NCBI RefSeq assembly: GCF_003865035.1
Contig: NZ_BHVZ01000014.1
Coordinates: 62,001-126,000 of the forward strand
Source: Anaerotignum faecicola
GTDB taxonomy: Bacteria; Bacillota; Clostridia; Lachnospirales; Anaerotignaceae
DNA length: 64,000 nucleotides
Reading direction: 5' to 3'
Below, piece after piece: positions 8,041-16,398 of the stretch (the first letter of the stretch is position 1; each line of letters opens with the position of its first letter). Under the pieces are notes generated by a model. The model saw only the letters and a list, made by a program, of their open reading frames with translations, was not told where the DNA came from and made no database searches. The position numbers were made by a program, and so were the translations under genes.

Positions 8041-9513
8041 ATGCAGATAAAGAAGGAGTTGCAGAAAAATAAACAGGTGATGCAGGAAGCCTTTCGCGAC
8101 TGCGGTGATATCATTATGCGTGAGTTTCGCATCCGTGGCGGCGAGGGGACGCTTTTTCTTGCATATACGGATAATATCGTGAATGGGGATGCCATTCAGA
8201 ATTTTATCATGACAAATGTGATGGCGCGCTGTGAAATGCAGGGAACGGAGGGACTGCTGCAGAGCTTGATGGAGGAGGTCATTGCCATCGGGGAGTTGAC
8301 AAAAATCACCACGATGGAGGAGGTTTTTGATGCCGTTCTTCTGGGGGATACGGTGCTTCTGATGGATGGGGATGATTTCGCCTTGCAGGCTTCAACGAAG
8401 CATTTCCCCACGCGGGGCGTGAATCAGGCGGAAACCGAGGTGGTTGTGCAGGGGCCGAAGGATGCCTTTACGGAGCTGATGTCTGTAAATGTGGTGCTGA
8501 CGAGAAGGCGAATTCGGGATACACGGCTGAAGGTGAAGCGGAAGAAGGTGGGCAGACGGAGCAAAACGGATGTGGCACTGCTGTATATGGAGGATTTGGT
8601 GCGTCCTGAGCTGCTGCAAAAGATAGAAAGGCAGGTGGATTGTCTGGATTTAGACCATCTGCCGGACAGCGGCTATGCGGAGCAGCTGTTGGAGAAGCGG
8701 CAGTATTCGCCCTTTCCTCAGCTGCAGATGACGGAGCGCCCCGATAAGACCTCCTCCGCCCTTCTGGAGGGGCGCGTGGCACTTCTGCCCGATAATACAC
8801 CCTATGCCATCCTTCTGCCGGCAACACTGAATACCTTCTTTCAGGCGGCAGAGGATTATTATGACCGCTGGGAGATTATGAGCTTTATTCGGCTGATTCG
8901 CTTTGTGGCGGCGTTTCTGACGGTTACGCTTCCGGGGCTGTATATTGCGTTTGCGGTCTATCATCCGGAGCTTTTGCCAACCGCGCTTGCCCTTAAGGTT
9001 GCGGCAACGAGAGAAACCATTCCGTTTTCTGTCATTGGTGAGGTGCTGATTATGGAAATCGCCTTTGAGCTTCTGCGTGAGGGCGGAATTCGCCTGCCAT
9101 CCCCCGTCAGCTCTACCATTGGCATTGTCGGCGGTATTATCATCGGTTCGGCGGCAGTGGATGCAGGGATTGTCAGTCCGACGGTTGTAATTGTTTCCGC
9201 GCTGACGGGCATCTGCTCCTTTGTGATTCCGAATGTTTCGATTGTTTCGGGTCTGCGCATCAGTAAATATGTTGTAATTTTCTTCGCGGCTGTATTCGGA
9301 CTGTTCGGGGTCTGGGCGGCGTTGCTGCTGCTTCTGGCGCATCTGGCAAGTCTCACCTCCTATGGCATCCCGTATCTGTATCCCTTCTGTTCCTCCTCCG
9401 TCAATGATGACATGGATTGGGAGGACAGCATTTTTCGTCTGCCGCTTTCCGAAATGAAGCGCAGACCGATTTTTACACGTCCCGATGTACGGCGGCGGAA
9501 GGAGGAGGAATGA
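8041..9513 (+). CDS. gerAA: Spore germination receptor subunit A (GerA family)
   Basis: 490 residues, the normal length for GerAA/GerKA. The N-terminal 240 residues form the soluble domain, including the conserved GDTVLLMDG-like strand and the RGVNQAETEVVVQGPKDAF segment (NQ-E---VRGPREGF in the family). It is followed by five or so membrane segments with the signature LPGLYIAF and a PFSVIGEVLIMEIAFE-type helix, ending in a basic tail. GerAA forms, with GerAB and GerAC, a nutrient receptor in the spore inner membrane. It is the first gene of the operon, behind the sigma-G-like site, and its stop overlaps gerAB. Confidence 0.92.
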   Translation: MQIKKELQKNKQVMQEAFRDCGDIIMREFRIRGGEGTLFLAYTDNIVNGDAIQNFIMTNVMARCEMQGTEGLLQSLMEEVIAIGELTKITTMEEVFDAVLLGDTVLLMDGDDFALQASTKHFPTRGVNQAETEVVVQGPKDAFTELMSVNVVLTRRRIRDTRLKVKRKKVGRRSKTDVALLYMEDLVRPELLQKIERQVDCLDLDHLPDSGYAEQLLEKRQYSPFPQLQMTERPDKTSSALLEGRVALLPDNTPYAILLPATLNTFFQAAEDYYDRWEIMSFIRLIRFVAAFLTVTLPGLYIAFAVYHPELLPTALALKVAATRETIPFSVIGEVLIMEIAFELLREGGIRLPSPVSSTIGIVGGIIIGSAAVDAGIVSPTVVIVSALTGICSFVIPNVSIVSGLRISKYVVIFFAAVFGLFGVWAALLLLLAHLASLTSYGIPYLYPFCSSSVNDDMDWEDSIFRLPLSEMKRRPIFTRPDVRRRKEEE

Positions 9514-10607
9514 TGTTTGCGGAGAATCGGAAAATTTCTATCAGACAGCTGCAAATGCTGTTATTACTGGATTGCTTTGGCACTGCTGTCCTTTTTCTTC
9601 CGGCGGAGTTGGCCGAGATAAGCGGCAGAGGGTGCTTTTTTGCGGCTTTGCTTGGCGGCTTGGGGGTGTCGGCTGCTTCCCTTCTGCTGACGGCAGTAGG
9701 AAGGCGCATGCCCAATGGCACGGTGGTCGATTGGTGCCGGAGCGTCTGCGGCAATGGTATCGGGACAATCCTTTTGCTTGGCTTGGCAGGAAAGCTTTTG
9801 CTTGACGGGATGCTTGAGCTGCGGATTTTCAGCGAAATCATCTGCCGTTTTATGCTCCCTGCAACGCCTGTCTGGGTGCTTTCCCTGGTGCTGCTTCTGG
9901 TCGCAGGTGCGCTTGCGGCGCAGGGAACGGAATGTCGGGGCAGAACGGCGGAAATCCTCTTTTTTCTGGTAGCAATTCCCTTGCTTCTGGTGCTTCTGGC
10001 GGTGGCGGCTTCTACGCGGTATGCGCGTGTTCTGCCGCTTGCCTTGCCTTCTCCTTCGGGCATCGGGGCAGGGCTTGCAGAGATGAGCATTGTATTTAGG
10101 GGGCTCGTTTTTCTTTATTTTATCTATCCGGATTTGAAAAAGCCTGTCGGCTTCGCAGTCTGGAAAGGCTGTCTTTTGATAACGGCAGTGGTGACGGTCA
10201 TCGTGCTTCTCTGTCTGGCGAATTACGGCGAGGGGATGCTTGCCGCAAAGCTTTTGCCGACATTGCAGATGTTGGAGCGTGTCAGCTTTACGGGCGTTTT
10301 TCTGACCAGACAGGATTTGCTTCTGCTTTGGTTCTGGATGGCATCGGCGGTGCTGTTTCTTTCGGGTGTGGTGTTTTTCGGCTCCCTTCTGGGGACGCAG
10401 CTATGCAGACAGGCGGAAAAAAAGCGAAAGCTTTGGCTCTGGGTGGTGCTTGCGGCTTTGTTCGCGTTGTCATTTCTGCCCGAAAGCCTTATGGAGGCAC
10501 AGCGTCTGCGGCTTGCCGTTTCGCCTTGGCTGAATCTGGCGTATCTGGTGGGACTGCCGGTTTTATTGCTCTTGCTTGGCAGGAAGGGAGAGAAAAAGGA
10601 TGTATAA
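9513..10607 (+). CDS. gerAB: Spore germination receptor subunit B (GerAB, APC-like)
   Basis: 364 residues with about ten membrane helices, typical of GerAB, the amino-acid-permease-like subunit that binds the nutrient germinant. The N-terminal ISIRQLQMLLLLDCFGTAVLF matches the family in position and character. Two adjacent ATG codons occur (9510, 9513); the second is used because AAGGAGG then stands 7 bases away. A much longer in-frame extension to 9417 lies within gerAA and is rejected. It overlaps both gerAA and gerAC. Confidence 0.88.
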   Translation: MFAENRKISIRQLQMLLLLDCFGTAVLFLPAELAEISGRGCFFAALLGGLGVSAASLLLTAVGRRMPNGTVVDWCRSVCGNGIGTILLLGLAGKLLLDGMLELRIFSEIICRFMLPATPVWVLSLVLLLVAGALAAQGTECRGRTAEILFFLVAIPLLLVLLAVAASTRYARVLPLALPSPSGIGAGLAEMSIVFRGLVFLYFIYPDLKKPVGFAVWKGCLLITAVVTVIVLLCLANYGEGMLAAKLLPTLQMLERVSFTGVFLTRQDLLLLWFWMASAVLFLSGVVFFGSLLGTQLCRQAEKKRKLWLWVVLAALFALSFLPESLMEAQRLRLAVSPWLNLAYLVGLPVLLLLLGRKGEKKDV

Positions 10608-11667
10608 AAAATTTGTTTTGCTGGCGTTGGCAGTCCCCTTTTTTCTGACCGGTTGCTGGGATAAAAAGGACCCGGAGGATAGGGCATTTATTATCACCCT
10701 TGGGGTAGACACGGCGGCAGAAAACGGCTGTCACTTCACCTTTGCGCCTGCGAATATCGAAACGGGCGAGGCAGAAACTTATGCCGCGGAGAGTGAAACC
10801 CTTTCGGGGGCGGTCGCGCAGGTGGATACCTACACCTCTCGTAAGACGGATTTGGGGCAGCTGAAAACCGTTATCTTGGGGGAAGGTCTTTTGCAGGACA
10901 GCGCAAGACTGGATGCCCTTCTGGGGGAGCTGGAGCGCAGTCAGGCGGTTTCGGAGAAGGTGATGCTTCTGGCGGCGGATTCCGCGGCGGCTTGCGTAGA
11001 AAAGGCCATGAAGGAGGACAGCAAGACAGGGCTGTTCCTCTGGGATTTTTATAAAAATACCGCCGAGGAGGTGGCGGTCACGAAGGGGATTGATTTGGAT
11101 ACCTTTCTGACGGAGCGCACGGAGCGGGGCGGCAGTGGCGTGCTTCCGCGGATTCGCGCAGAGGGGGAAAGGCTGCGGCTTGGCGGCGGTATGGCGGTGT
11201 CCGCAAGGGGTGCTTCTATTCTGAATGAGGAAGAGGAACGCGGTTATCTTTTCCTGTTGGGAGATGCCGAGGGGGCGGTTCTGGAAGGAAGGTATAAAGC
11301 GGCGGTTTTGCCTTTGGCGGTTACAAAAACAAAGGCGGACTACGATTTTCAGGCGGCAGGGGACACTGTTCTCTGCACCGTGACGCTTCCTGTAGAGGGA
11401 ACCCTGCAAGGCGGCAGGGGCGAATTGCTTTCCGCAGAGCAGAAAACGGAGTTGGAGAGTATTTTTTCCGCAAGCATAAAAGAGGAAGTCGAGCATACGA
11501 TAAAAACAGCGTTGTCCGAAGGGGTGGATTTCCTCGGTATTTTGCCGAGGGCAGAGCGCGCCCTGCCGCAGCTAGCAAAAGCCTGCACACGAGAGCAGCT
11601 TTGGGAGCGGATGGCGTTTTGTGTTGTCCCAAAGGTGCAGATTACAGATATGGGGCGCAAGCGTTGA
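10600..11667 (+). CDS. gerAC: Spore germination receptor subunit C (GerAC lipoprotein)
   Basis: 355 residues with a lipoprotein signal (lipobox LTGC near residue 20) followed at once by WDKKDPEDRAF, the GerAC hallmark W(D/N)x(R/K)E-type start. The C-terminal third contains the expected mixed alpha/beta domain with a WER-like segment and a VQI strand. It is lipid-anchored at the outer face of the spore inner membrane as the third receptor subunit. The ATG at 10600 with AAAAAGG upstream overlaps gerAB by 8 bases; an upstream in-frame start at 10576 would spoil the signal peptide. Confidence 0.9.
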   Translation: MYKKFVLLALAVPFFLTGCWDKKDPEDRAFIITLGVDTAAENGCHFTFAPANIETGEAETYAAESETLSGAVAQVDTYTSRKTDLGQLKTVILGEGLLQDSARLDALLGELERSQAVSEKVMLLAADSAAACVEKAMKEDSKTGLFLWDFYKNTAEEVAVTKGIDLDTFLTERTERGGSGVLPRIRAEGERLRLGGGMAVSARGASILNEEEERGYLFLLGDAEGAVLEGRYKAAVLPLAVTKTKADYDFQAAGDTVLCTVTLPVEGTLQGGRGELLSAEQKTELESIFSASIKEEVEHTIKTALSEGVDFLGILPRAERALPQLAKACTREQLWERMAFCVVPKVQITDMGRKR

Positions 11668-11695
11668 TTAAAATTTGAAAAACTTGGAAATCCTG
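11666..11695 (+). promoter_or_regulatory. Candidate sigma-F promoter of spoIIR
   Basis: GATTA (11666-11670), exactly 15 bases, then GGAAATCCTG (11686-11695) fits GYWTA-N15-GGNNANAMTR with one mismatch in each box. It lies 32 bases upstream of spoIIR, a classical sigma-F target. The -35 begins at the gerAC stop codon. Confidence 0.45.
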
Positions 11696-11727
11696 TATCT
11701 GAACAAATCAGAAAAGGGGAGAACGGG

Positions 11728-12396
11728 ATGGCTTGGAAACAGACGCTCAAGGAGCTTTGGCAAAAGGAAAAATGGTATTGGCTTGCGGCGGTGGTGCTTG
11801 GGGTACTGCTGAGTCTGCTGTTCGCCGCCCATTGGACAGAGGGCTATGCGGATATGATTCAGAAGGGGATTGGCGGCAAGGTGGTGCGCTTTCATGTGCT
11901 GGCAAATAGCGACAGCGAGGCAGACCAGACCCTCAAGCTTGCAGTGCGCGATAGGGTTTTGCAGGAATATGGCGATTTACTGGAAACCTGTACCTCAAAG
12001 GAGGAAACGCTTGCGGCACTCAAAAACGCACAGCAGGAAATTTCGGAAACGGCGGAGGCGGAGGTGCTGGCGCAGGGGTATGCTTATCCCGTCCGCGTGT
12101 CTCTGGTACGGGAGGAATTTCCCTTTAAGAAATATGGAGATTTGATTTTTCCGGCAGGGGTGTATGATGCCCTGCGAATTGAGATTGGCGAAGCCAAGGG
12201 GAAGAATTGGTGGTGCGTGCTCTATCCGCAGATGTGCTATGTGGATGCGGCGTGGGGCTATTCCACAGAGGAAAGCCATGTGCGGCTTCAGAATACGCTG
12301 ACGAAGGAGGAATTTCTCGTGGTTTCTGCCATGGAGCAGAAGAAGGTTACGCCGAAAATCAAATGCAGACTTGTGGAATTGTGGAGCGAACGATAA
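11728..12396 (+). CDS. spoIIR: Stage II sporulation protein R
   Basis: 222 residues: a short basic N-terminus, one membrane anchor (about 19-36), then the SpoIIR domain with its conserved VRFHVLANSDSEADQ stretch near residue 55 and the WWCVLYP...CYVD segment near 156. SpoIIR is made in the forespore under sigma-F and signals across the septum to activate SpoIIGA, which processes pro-sigma-E in the mother cell. The start is the ATG at 11728 behind AAAGGGGAG. It follows gerAC by 60 bases but carries its own sigma-F-like promoter, so it need not depend on the ger promoter. Confidence 0.93.
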   Translation: MAWKQTLKELWQKEKWYWLAAVVLGVLLSLLFAAHWTEGYADMIQKGIGGKVVRFHVLANSDSEADQTLKLAVRDRVLQEYGDLLETCTSKEETLAALKNAQQEISETAEAEVLAQGYAYPVRVSLVREEFPFKKYGDLIFPAGVYDALRIEIGEAKGKNWWCVLYPQMCYVDAAWGYSTEESHVRLQNTLTKEEFLVVSAMEQKKVTPKIKCRLVELWSER

Positions 12397-12403
12397 AATA
12401 AAA

Positions 12404-12443
12404 AGGATAAATCCAATACGGATTTATCCTTCATTTTTTATTT
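12404..12443. terminator. Bidirectional terminator between spoIIR and DUF1294 gene
   Basis: AAGGATAAATCC pairs perfectly with GGATTTATCCTT across a 5-base loop, with T-rich flanks in both directions, between converging genes. Confidence 0.85.
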
Positions 12444-12746
12444 TGTAACAAATGCAAATTTCCCAATCAGCAAGAATGCCACAACCATGTGCAGAATTGC
12501 TGTAACGGTAAAGGTCAGAATGAAATCAATATGCTTGTTTTTATGGCGCTTGAAGACCATCGCAATCAGACCGCCGATACCGCCGCCCAGAACAGCCAGA
12601 AGGAAAAGATTCTTTTCGGGAATCCGCCACCCATCCTTTATGGCTCTTTTTTTATCAATTACCATTGTAAAATACAGAATCAGGTTGATAATCAGGTAAT
12701 ACCCGACGATAATCAATAGGTTTCTGCCGTTAAAGTAAAGCTCCAT
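12438..12746 (-). CDS. DUF1294 family small membrane protein
   Basis: 102 residues with three or four membrane segments. MVIDKKRAIKDGWRIPEKNLFLLAVLGG in overlapping form is the DUF1294 signature (D-K--A----RIPE---L---), followed by GGIGGLIAMVFKRHKNKH. The function is unknown. It lies 34 bases downstream of mgsA on the same strand, so it is probably the last gene of that transcript. Confidence 0.85.
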   Translation of the reverse strand: MELYFNGRNLLIIVGYYLIINLILYFTMVIDKKRAIKDGWRIPEKNLFLLAVLGGGIGGLIAMVFKRHKNKHIDFILTFTVTAILHMVVAFLLIGKFAFVTK

Positions 12747-12780
12747 TTTCGCATTCCTTTCTCATCTTTTCAAACAGGGG

Positions 12781-13176
12781 TCAGCGCATTACGTTTCTCC
12801 AGTCCAAGTCGCCTCTGTCCAGTGCAAGCAGAAGAACCTCTGCCGTTGCAAGGTTGGTTGCCAGAGGAATATTGTGCATATCGCACAGGTGCAGAATGGA
12901 ATTTACCTCGGATTCATACGCATGCGGAGAAACGGGATCTCGCAGGAAAATCATCAGGTCAATATCATTATTGATAATCTGTGCGCCCATCTGCTGTTCG
13001 CCGCCCAGGTGCGCGGAAAGATATTTATGCACCACCAGATTGGCAGCCTCCTCCACCAGACGACCGGTTGTGCCTGTGGCGTAGATATCATGCTTACACA
13101 GAATATGTCTGTAAGCGATGCAAAGGTTTTCCATCAGTTTTTTCTTATTATCATGTGCAATCAGACCAATATTCAT
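12781..13176 (-). CDS. mgsA: Methylglyoxal synthase
   Basis: 131 residues. The sequence runs from IGLIAHDNKK at the start through GTTGRLV (phosphate-binding), LGGEQQMGA and the DLMIFLRDP strand, all MgsA landmarks; the aspartate of RDP corresponds to the conserved active-site region. It converts dihydroxyacetone phosphate to methylglyoxal and phosphate, a bypass of lower glycolysis under phosphate limitation. The start overlaps the rodA stop by 4 bases, so it is translationally coupled to rodA, an order often seen in Clostridia. Confidence 0.93.
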   Translation of the reverse strand: MNIGLIAHDNKKKLMENLCIAYRHILCKHDIYATGTTGRLVEEAANLVVHKYLSAHLGGEQQMGAQIINNDIDLMIFLRDPVSPHAYESEVNSILHLCDMHNIPLATNLATAEVLLLALDRGDLDWRNVMR

Positions 13177-14321
13177 AACAAACCTCCCTCAAATAGCGAT
13201 TTTGTTTCTTTTTTTCTTATGTTCAGCATCAGCCCAAGGGCGACCATGTTTGTCCACATGGAGCTGCCGCCGTAGCTGATAAAGGGTAATGACATGCCGG
13301 TATTCGGCAGGATGCCTGTCGCAACGCCCATATTTACGAAGGTTTGGAACGCAAACATGCCGGCGATGCCCGCAGCAACCAGCTGGCTGAAGGTATCCCT
13401 GGCCGATATTGCTATTACTATACACCGAAAAACGATAAAAAGCAATATGGCGAGGACAAATATACATCCAAGAAATCCAAATTCTTCCCCGATTACGGAG
13501 AAAATGAAATCATTATGTGGCTCCGGCAGATAGCTTAACTGGTTCAGTGTGCCATGGAACAGACCCTTGCCCAGAAATTTCCCCGAGCCGATGGCGGAAA
13601 TGGATTTTTCTGTCTGATAATACAGGCTGGCATCGCGGCTGGGGTCCACAAAGGAAAGGATACGGTTGAACTGATGCTCCGCAAGAATTTTATCTGTAAA
13701 GAGAGGGTGCTCTCTGCTTACGTCAAAGAGAATCAATGCGACAATCGGCACCGTAACCACTAAGACATTGCGGATGATGCGCCAATCCAGACCTGCAATG
13801 AAGATTTCAATACAGAAGATGGCAACCAGAACCAGGCTGGCAGAAAGCGCAGGCTGCTTCTGAATCAGAAGCAACGGAATCCCTGTATAAATACAGAGAA
13901 ACCCGATGGTTTTCAGGTCGCTGATTTGCTTCTGCCGCTCGGTTATGACCTTCGCTAAGCAGAATATCATAATCACTTTGGCGAATTCCGAGGGCTGAAT
14001 GGTCAGAGGCCCAAGGGCAATCCAACGGGTCGCGCCTTTACTCTCGGAGCCGACCAGAAGAACCGTCACCAGAAGCAAAATATTCACGATATAAAGCGGA
14101 ATGGTAAATTGTGAGATGTATTCATAATCCGCATTGGCTGCAATCACCATCAGCGCAATGCCGATGAGGAAGAATACGCCTTGCTTGATGACATTGGCAG
14201 GGCTTTCCCCCAGATTGATACGCGTTGCGCTCGCAATGCAGATTAAGCCGAACAGGGAAAGCAGGCAAACCGCCCCCACAAGCCACCAATCCAGATTTTG
14301 AAGATATTTTTTGATGTCCAT
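13173..14321 (-). CDS. rodA: Rod-shape SEDS glycosyltransferase RodA
   Basis: 382 residues with ten membrane segments and the SEDS family markers: WIALGPLTIQPSEFAK in loop form, the conserved PEPHNDFIFSVIGEE loop and NMGVATGILPNTGMSLPFISYGG near the C-terminus. RodA polymerises lateral-wall peptidoglycan with a class B PBP (here the long PBP2 of the same cluster). AGGAG lies 8 bases before the ATG. A terminator at 14407-14446 separates it from minE, so rodA-mgsA is likely a separate unit or read-through product. Confidence 0.92.
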   Translation of the reverse strand: MDIKKYLQNLDWWLVGAVCLLSLFGLICIASATRINLGESPANVIKQGVFFLIGIALMVIAANADYEYISQFTIPLYIVNILLLVTVLLVGSESKGATRWIALGPLTIQPSEFAKVIMIFCLAKVITERQKQISDLKTIGFLCIYTGIPLLLIQKQPALSASLVLVAIFCIEIFIAGLDWRIIRNVLVVTVPIVALILFDVSREHPLFTDKILAEHQFNRILSFVDPSRDASLYYQTEKSISAIGSGKFLGKGLFHGTLNQLSYLPEPHNDFIFSVIGEEFGFLGCIFVLAILLFIVFRCIVIAISARDTFSQLVAAGIAGMFAFQTFVNMGVATGILPNTGMSLPFISYGGSSMWTNMVALGLMLNIRKKETKSLFEGGLL

Positions 14322-14406
14322 ATATAAAAACTCCTGGTATTTTTTATGATTTTTCGGATTTTGTCTATCATACCGGCGAAGGGCTTGGTGTGATAGAGAA
14401 AACCCG

Positions 14407-14452
14407 AAAAGACCTTCAAAGGTTTCCCTGCATTTGAAGGTCTTTTGTGTTG
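14407..14452 (-). terminator. Terminator downstream of minE
   Basis: AAAAGACCTTCAAA pairs perfectly with TTTGAAGGTCTTTT across a 12-base loop, between minE and rodA. Confidence 0.75.
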
Positions 14453-14469
14453 GTCTTTTTAATAGGGCT

Positions 14470-14760
14470 TTAATCCTCGTGATTCATCTTACGCATGCTC
14501 TTGATGGGGATATTCGCATACAGCACAGGAACGGTGCCGTTGTTATCCTCGGACTGCGTCTGCGTAATCTGGATATCCAGCTCATCGGTATCAATCTCCA
14601 TGTAATTGGAAATGACCTTGATGATATCCGTTTTCAGCATTTCCAGTACCTGAGAGGAGCAGTTCACCCTGTCATGCACCAGAACCAGCTTTAATCTATC
14701 CTTCGCAACACTGCCGGAGGGCGGTGTCTGTTTTTTGCGGAAAAAGCTAAAGAAATCCAT
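14470..14760 (-). CDS. minE: Cell division topological specificity factor MinE
   Basis: 96 residues. An N-terminal amphipathic segment (MDFFSFFRKK) for membrane contact is followed by a KDRLKLVLVHDR stretch and the helix that contacts MinD, then the topological domain (VISNYMEIDTDELDIQI). MinE drives MinD off the membrane and produces pole-to-pole dynamics that place the septum at mid-cell. Last of a minC-minD-minE series, 27 bases after minD. The presence of MinE rather than DivIVA-only control is common in Clostridia. Confidence 0.93.
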   Translation of the reverse strand: MDFFSFFRKKQTPPSGSVAKDRLKLVLVHDRVNCSSQVLEMLKTDIIKVISNYMEIDTDELDIQITQTQSEDNNGTVPVLYANIPIKSMRKMNHED

Positions 14761-14787
14761 CGTTACACTTCCTTTCTTCGCACAGGC

Positions 14788-15585
14788 TTATTTACGGAAG
14801 AGCTTTTTCAGCTTGTCCATAAAGGTTTCGGGTTCGGGTTCAAAGCTCATCAGGGGCACATCATTGCCCAGAAGGCGCTGAACGATATTTCTGTAAGCCT
14901 GTCCTGCCTTGGAATTTTCGTTCATAACGGCAGGCTCACCCTTGTTGGTTGCGATAACAATGCTTTCATCATCGGGAACGACACCCAGAATATCAATCGC
15001 AAGAATTTCCTCTACGTCCTCAATATTCATCATTTCGCCGCGCTGCACCAGATCGATGCGCAGTCTGTTCAGAATAAGGGTAGGGTTTCTCAGCTCATTT
15101 GCCTCCAGAAGCCCGATGATACGGTCAGCATCGCGCACAGCGGAAACCTCAGGGGTTGTGACAACAATGGCTCTGTCTGCGCCGGCGATGGCGTTTTTGA
15201 AGCCCTGTTCAATCCCTGCGGGGCAGTCCAGTACGATAAAATCAAAGCCTTCCTCTTTTAAATCGTCACAGAGCTTCTGCATCTGTTCGGGAGAAACAGC
15301 GTCCTTATCTCTTGTCTGTGCGGCAGGCAGCAGGAACAGCCCATCATAGCGCTTATCCTTAATCAAAGCCTGTTTCAGGCGGCAGTTGCCCTCCACAACG
15401 TCTACCAAGTCATATACAATACGGTTTTCCAAACCCATAACAACGTCCAGATTTCTCAGCCCGATATCTGCATCTACCAATGCAACCTTTTTGCCTAATG
15501 CTGCCAGACCGCAGCCAAGGTTTGCGCTGGTTGTGGTTTTGCCGACACCACCCTTGCCGCTGGTGATTACGATTACTTCACTCAT
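14788..15585 (-). CDS. minD: Septum site-determining ATPase MinD
   Basis: 265 residues. The deviant Walker A motif GKGGVGKTT sits at 10-18, with LVDADIGLRNLD and DCPAGIEQGF as switch regions. The C-terminal FMDKLKKLFRK is the amphipathic membrane-targeting helix. MinD binds the membrane with ATP and recruits MinC to block FtsZ. It starts 163 bases after minC; that gap contains AT-rich sequence with a possible internal promoter and a small GTGC/GCAC hairpin. Confidence 0.95.
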   Translation of the reverse strand: MSEVIVITSGKGGVGKTTTSANLGCGLAALGKKVALVDADIGLRNLDVVMGLENRIVYDLVDVVEGNCRLKQALIKDKRYDGLFLLPAAQTRDKDAVSPEQMQKLCDDLKEEGFDFIVLDCPAGIEQGFKNAIAGADRAIVVTTPEVSAVRDADRIIGLLEANELRNPTLILNRLRIDLVQRGEMMNIEDVEEILAIDILGVVPDDESIVIATNKGEPAVMNENSKAGQAYRNIVQRLLGNDVPLMSFEPEPETFMDKLKKLFRK

Positions 15586-15748
15586 TGATGTTCCTCCTAA
15601 TCTCAGAAGTTTATTTTACGCGTTTGCACATTTTTTTCGGTAATATCTGATTCCTATTACTATATTAACAAAAATGTGCTGATTTTGCACTCCTTTTTTT
15701 TAGCAAAACAGGAGAACTTTTCCCATGATTCGACAGCGTTTCCAATTC

Positions 15749-16381
15749 TTAGGAAAGCGCCATAACAAAAATTTGCCCATCCTGCACAAAGGCATATTCA
15801 GGGGGCTTGGGGCCCTTTTTGTTTTCTTCGGGAAAACGGGTGATGATATCCGCAATGCGCAGCTGTACGGGTGCCATATAAATGGCGGAAACAAAGGCAT
15901 CCGTCATGCCCTTGCAGCCTGCGTGCGCCATGCCCTTGAGCTGCCCCAAAATGATGATATTGCCGCCTGCCTTGATTTCTGCACCGGGGTTGACATCCCC
16001 AACCACGATGACGCTGCCTTCAAATTCAATCTTCTGCCCGTTGCGCAGAGAGCCCTTGTGGAACTTCGCCAGATTAAAGGGAGCAAGCTCCTTCTCCAGA
16101 AGGTCGCTCAGACGCTTGATTTCGTTGTTTTCTGTTTTCACGAAGGTAATTTCCATCGTGGTATGCTTTGCGATAATCTTTAAGAGGGTTTCCTCCTCCT
16201 CCTCCGTAAATATACGCCCCTTGAAGGCAAGGGAGGTCTTTACGTTATCGAAGAATTTGCCTGCCTCCGCCACCTTTTTTTCCAGCTGTGTGCAAAGGGT
16301 TTCAAAGGATACCTCCGGGTCAAAGATAACGGTGACACCGTCCTTTGTGCCCTTAAAGATCACATAGTTTTCATTATACAT
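15749..16381 (-). CDS. minC: Septum site-determining protein MinC
   Basis: 210 residues. The C-terminal half (about 105-190) is the triangular beta-helix, seen as the VVGDVNPGAEIKAGGNIIILG pattern in pieces followed by GMAHAG; the N-terminal half is the FtsZ-inhibiting domain. It lies 17 bases after the PBP2 gene on the same strand, so division-site control is transcribed with the elongation genes. Confidence 0.9.
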   Translation of the reverse strand: MYNENYVIFKGTKDGVTVIFDPEVSFETLCTQLEKKVAEAGKFFDNVKTSLAFKGRIFTEEEEETLLKIIAKHTTMEITFVKTENNEIKRLSDLLEKELAPFNLAKFHKGSLRNGQKIEFEGSVIVVGDVNPGAEIKAGGNIIILGQLKGMAHAGCKGMTDAFVSAIYMAPVQLRIADIITRFPEENKKGPKPPEYAFVQDGQIFVMALS

Positions 16382-16398
16382 ACTTTCCCCTCCTGTTG

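Noticed and set aside
15729..15735. TGTCGAA heptamer on the minus strand between minC and minD as a Spo0A site
   Set aside because: A 7-base word is expected several times in 64 kb on both strands, and no promoter is arranged with it.
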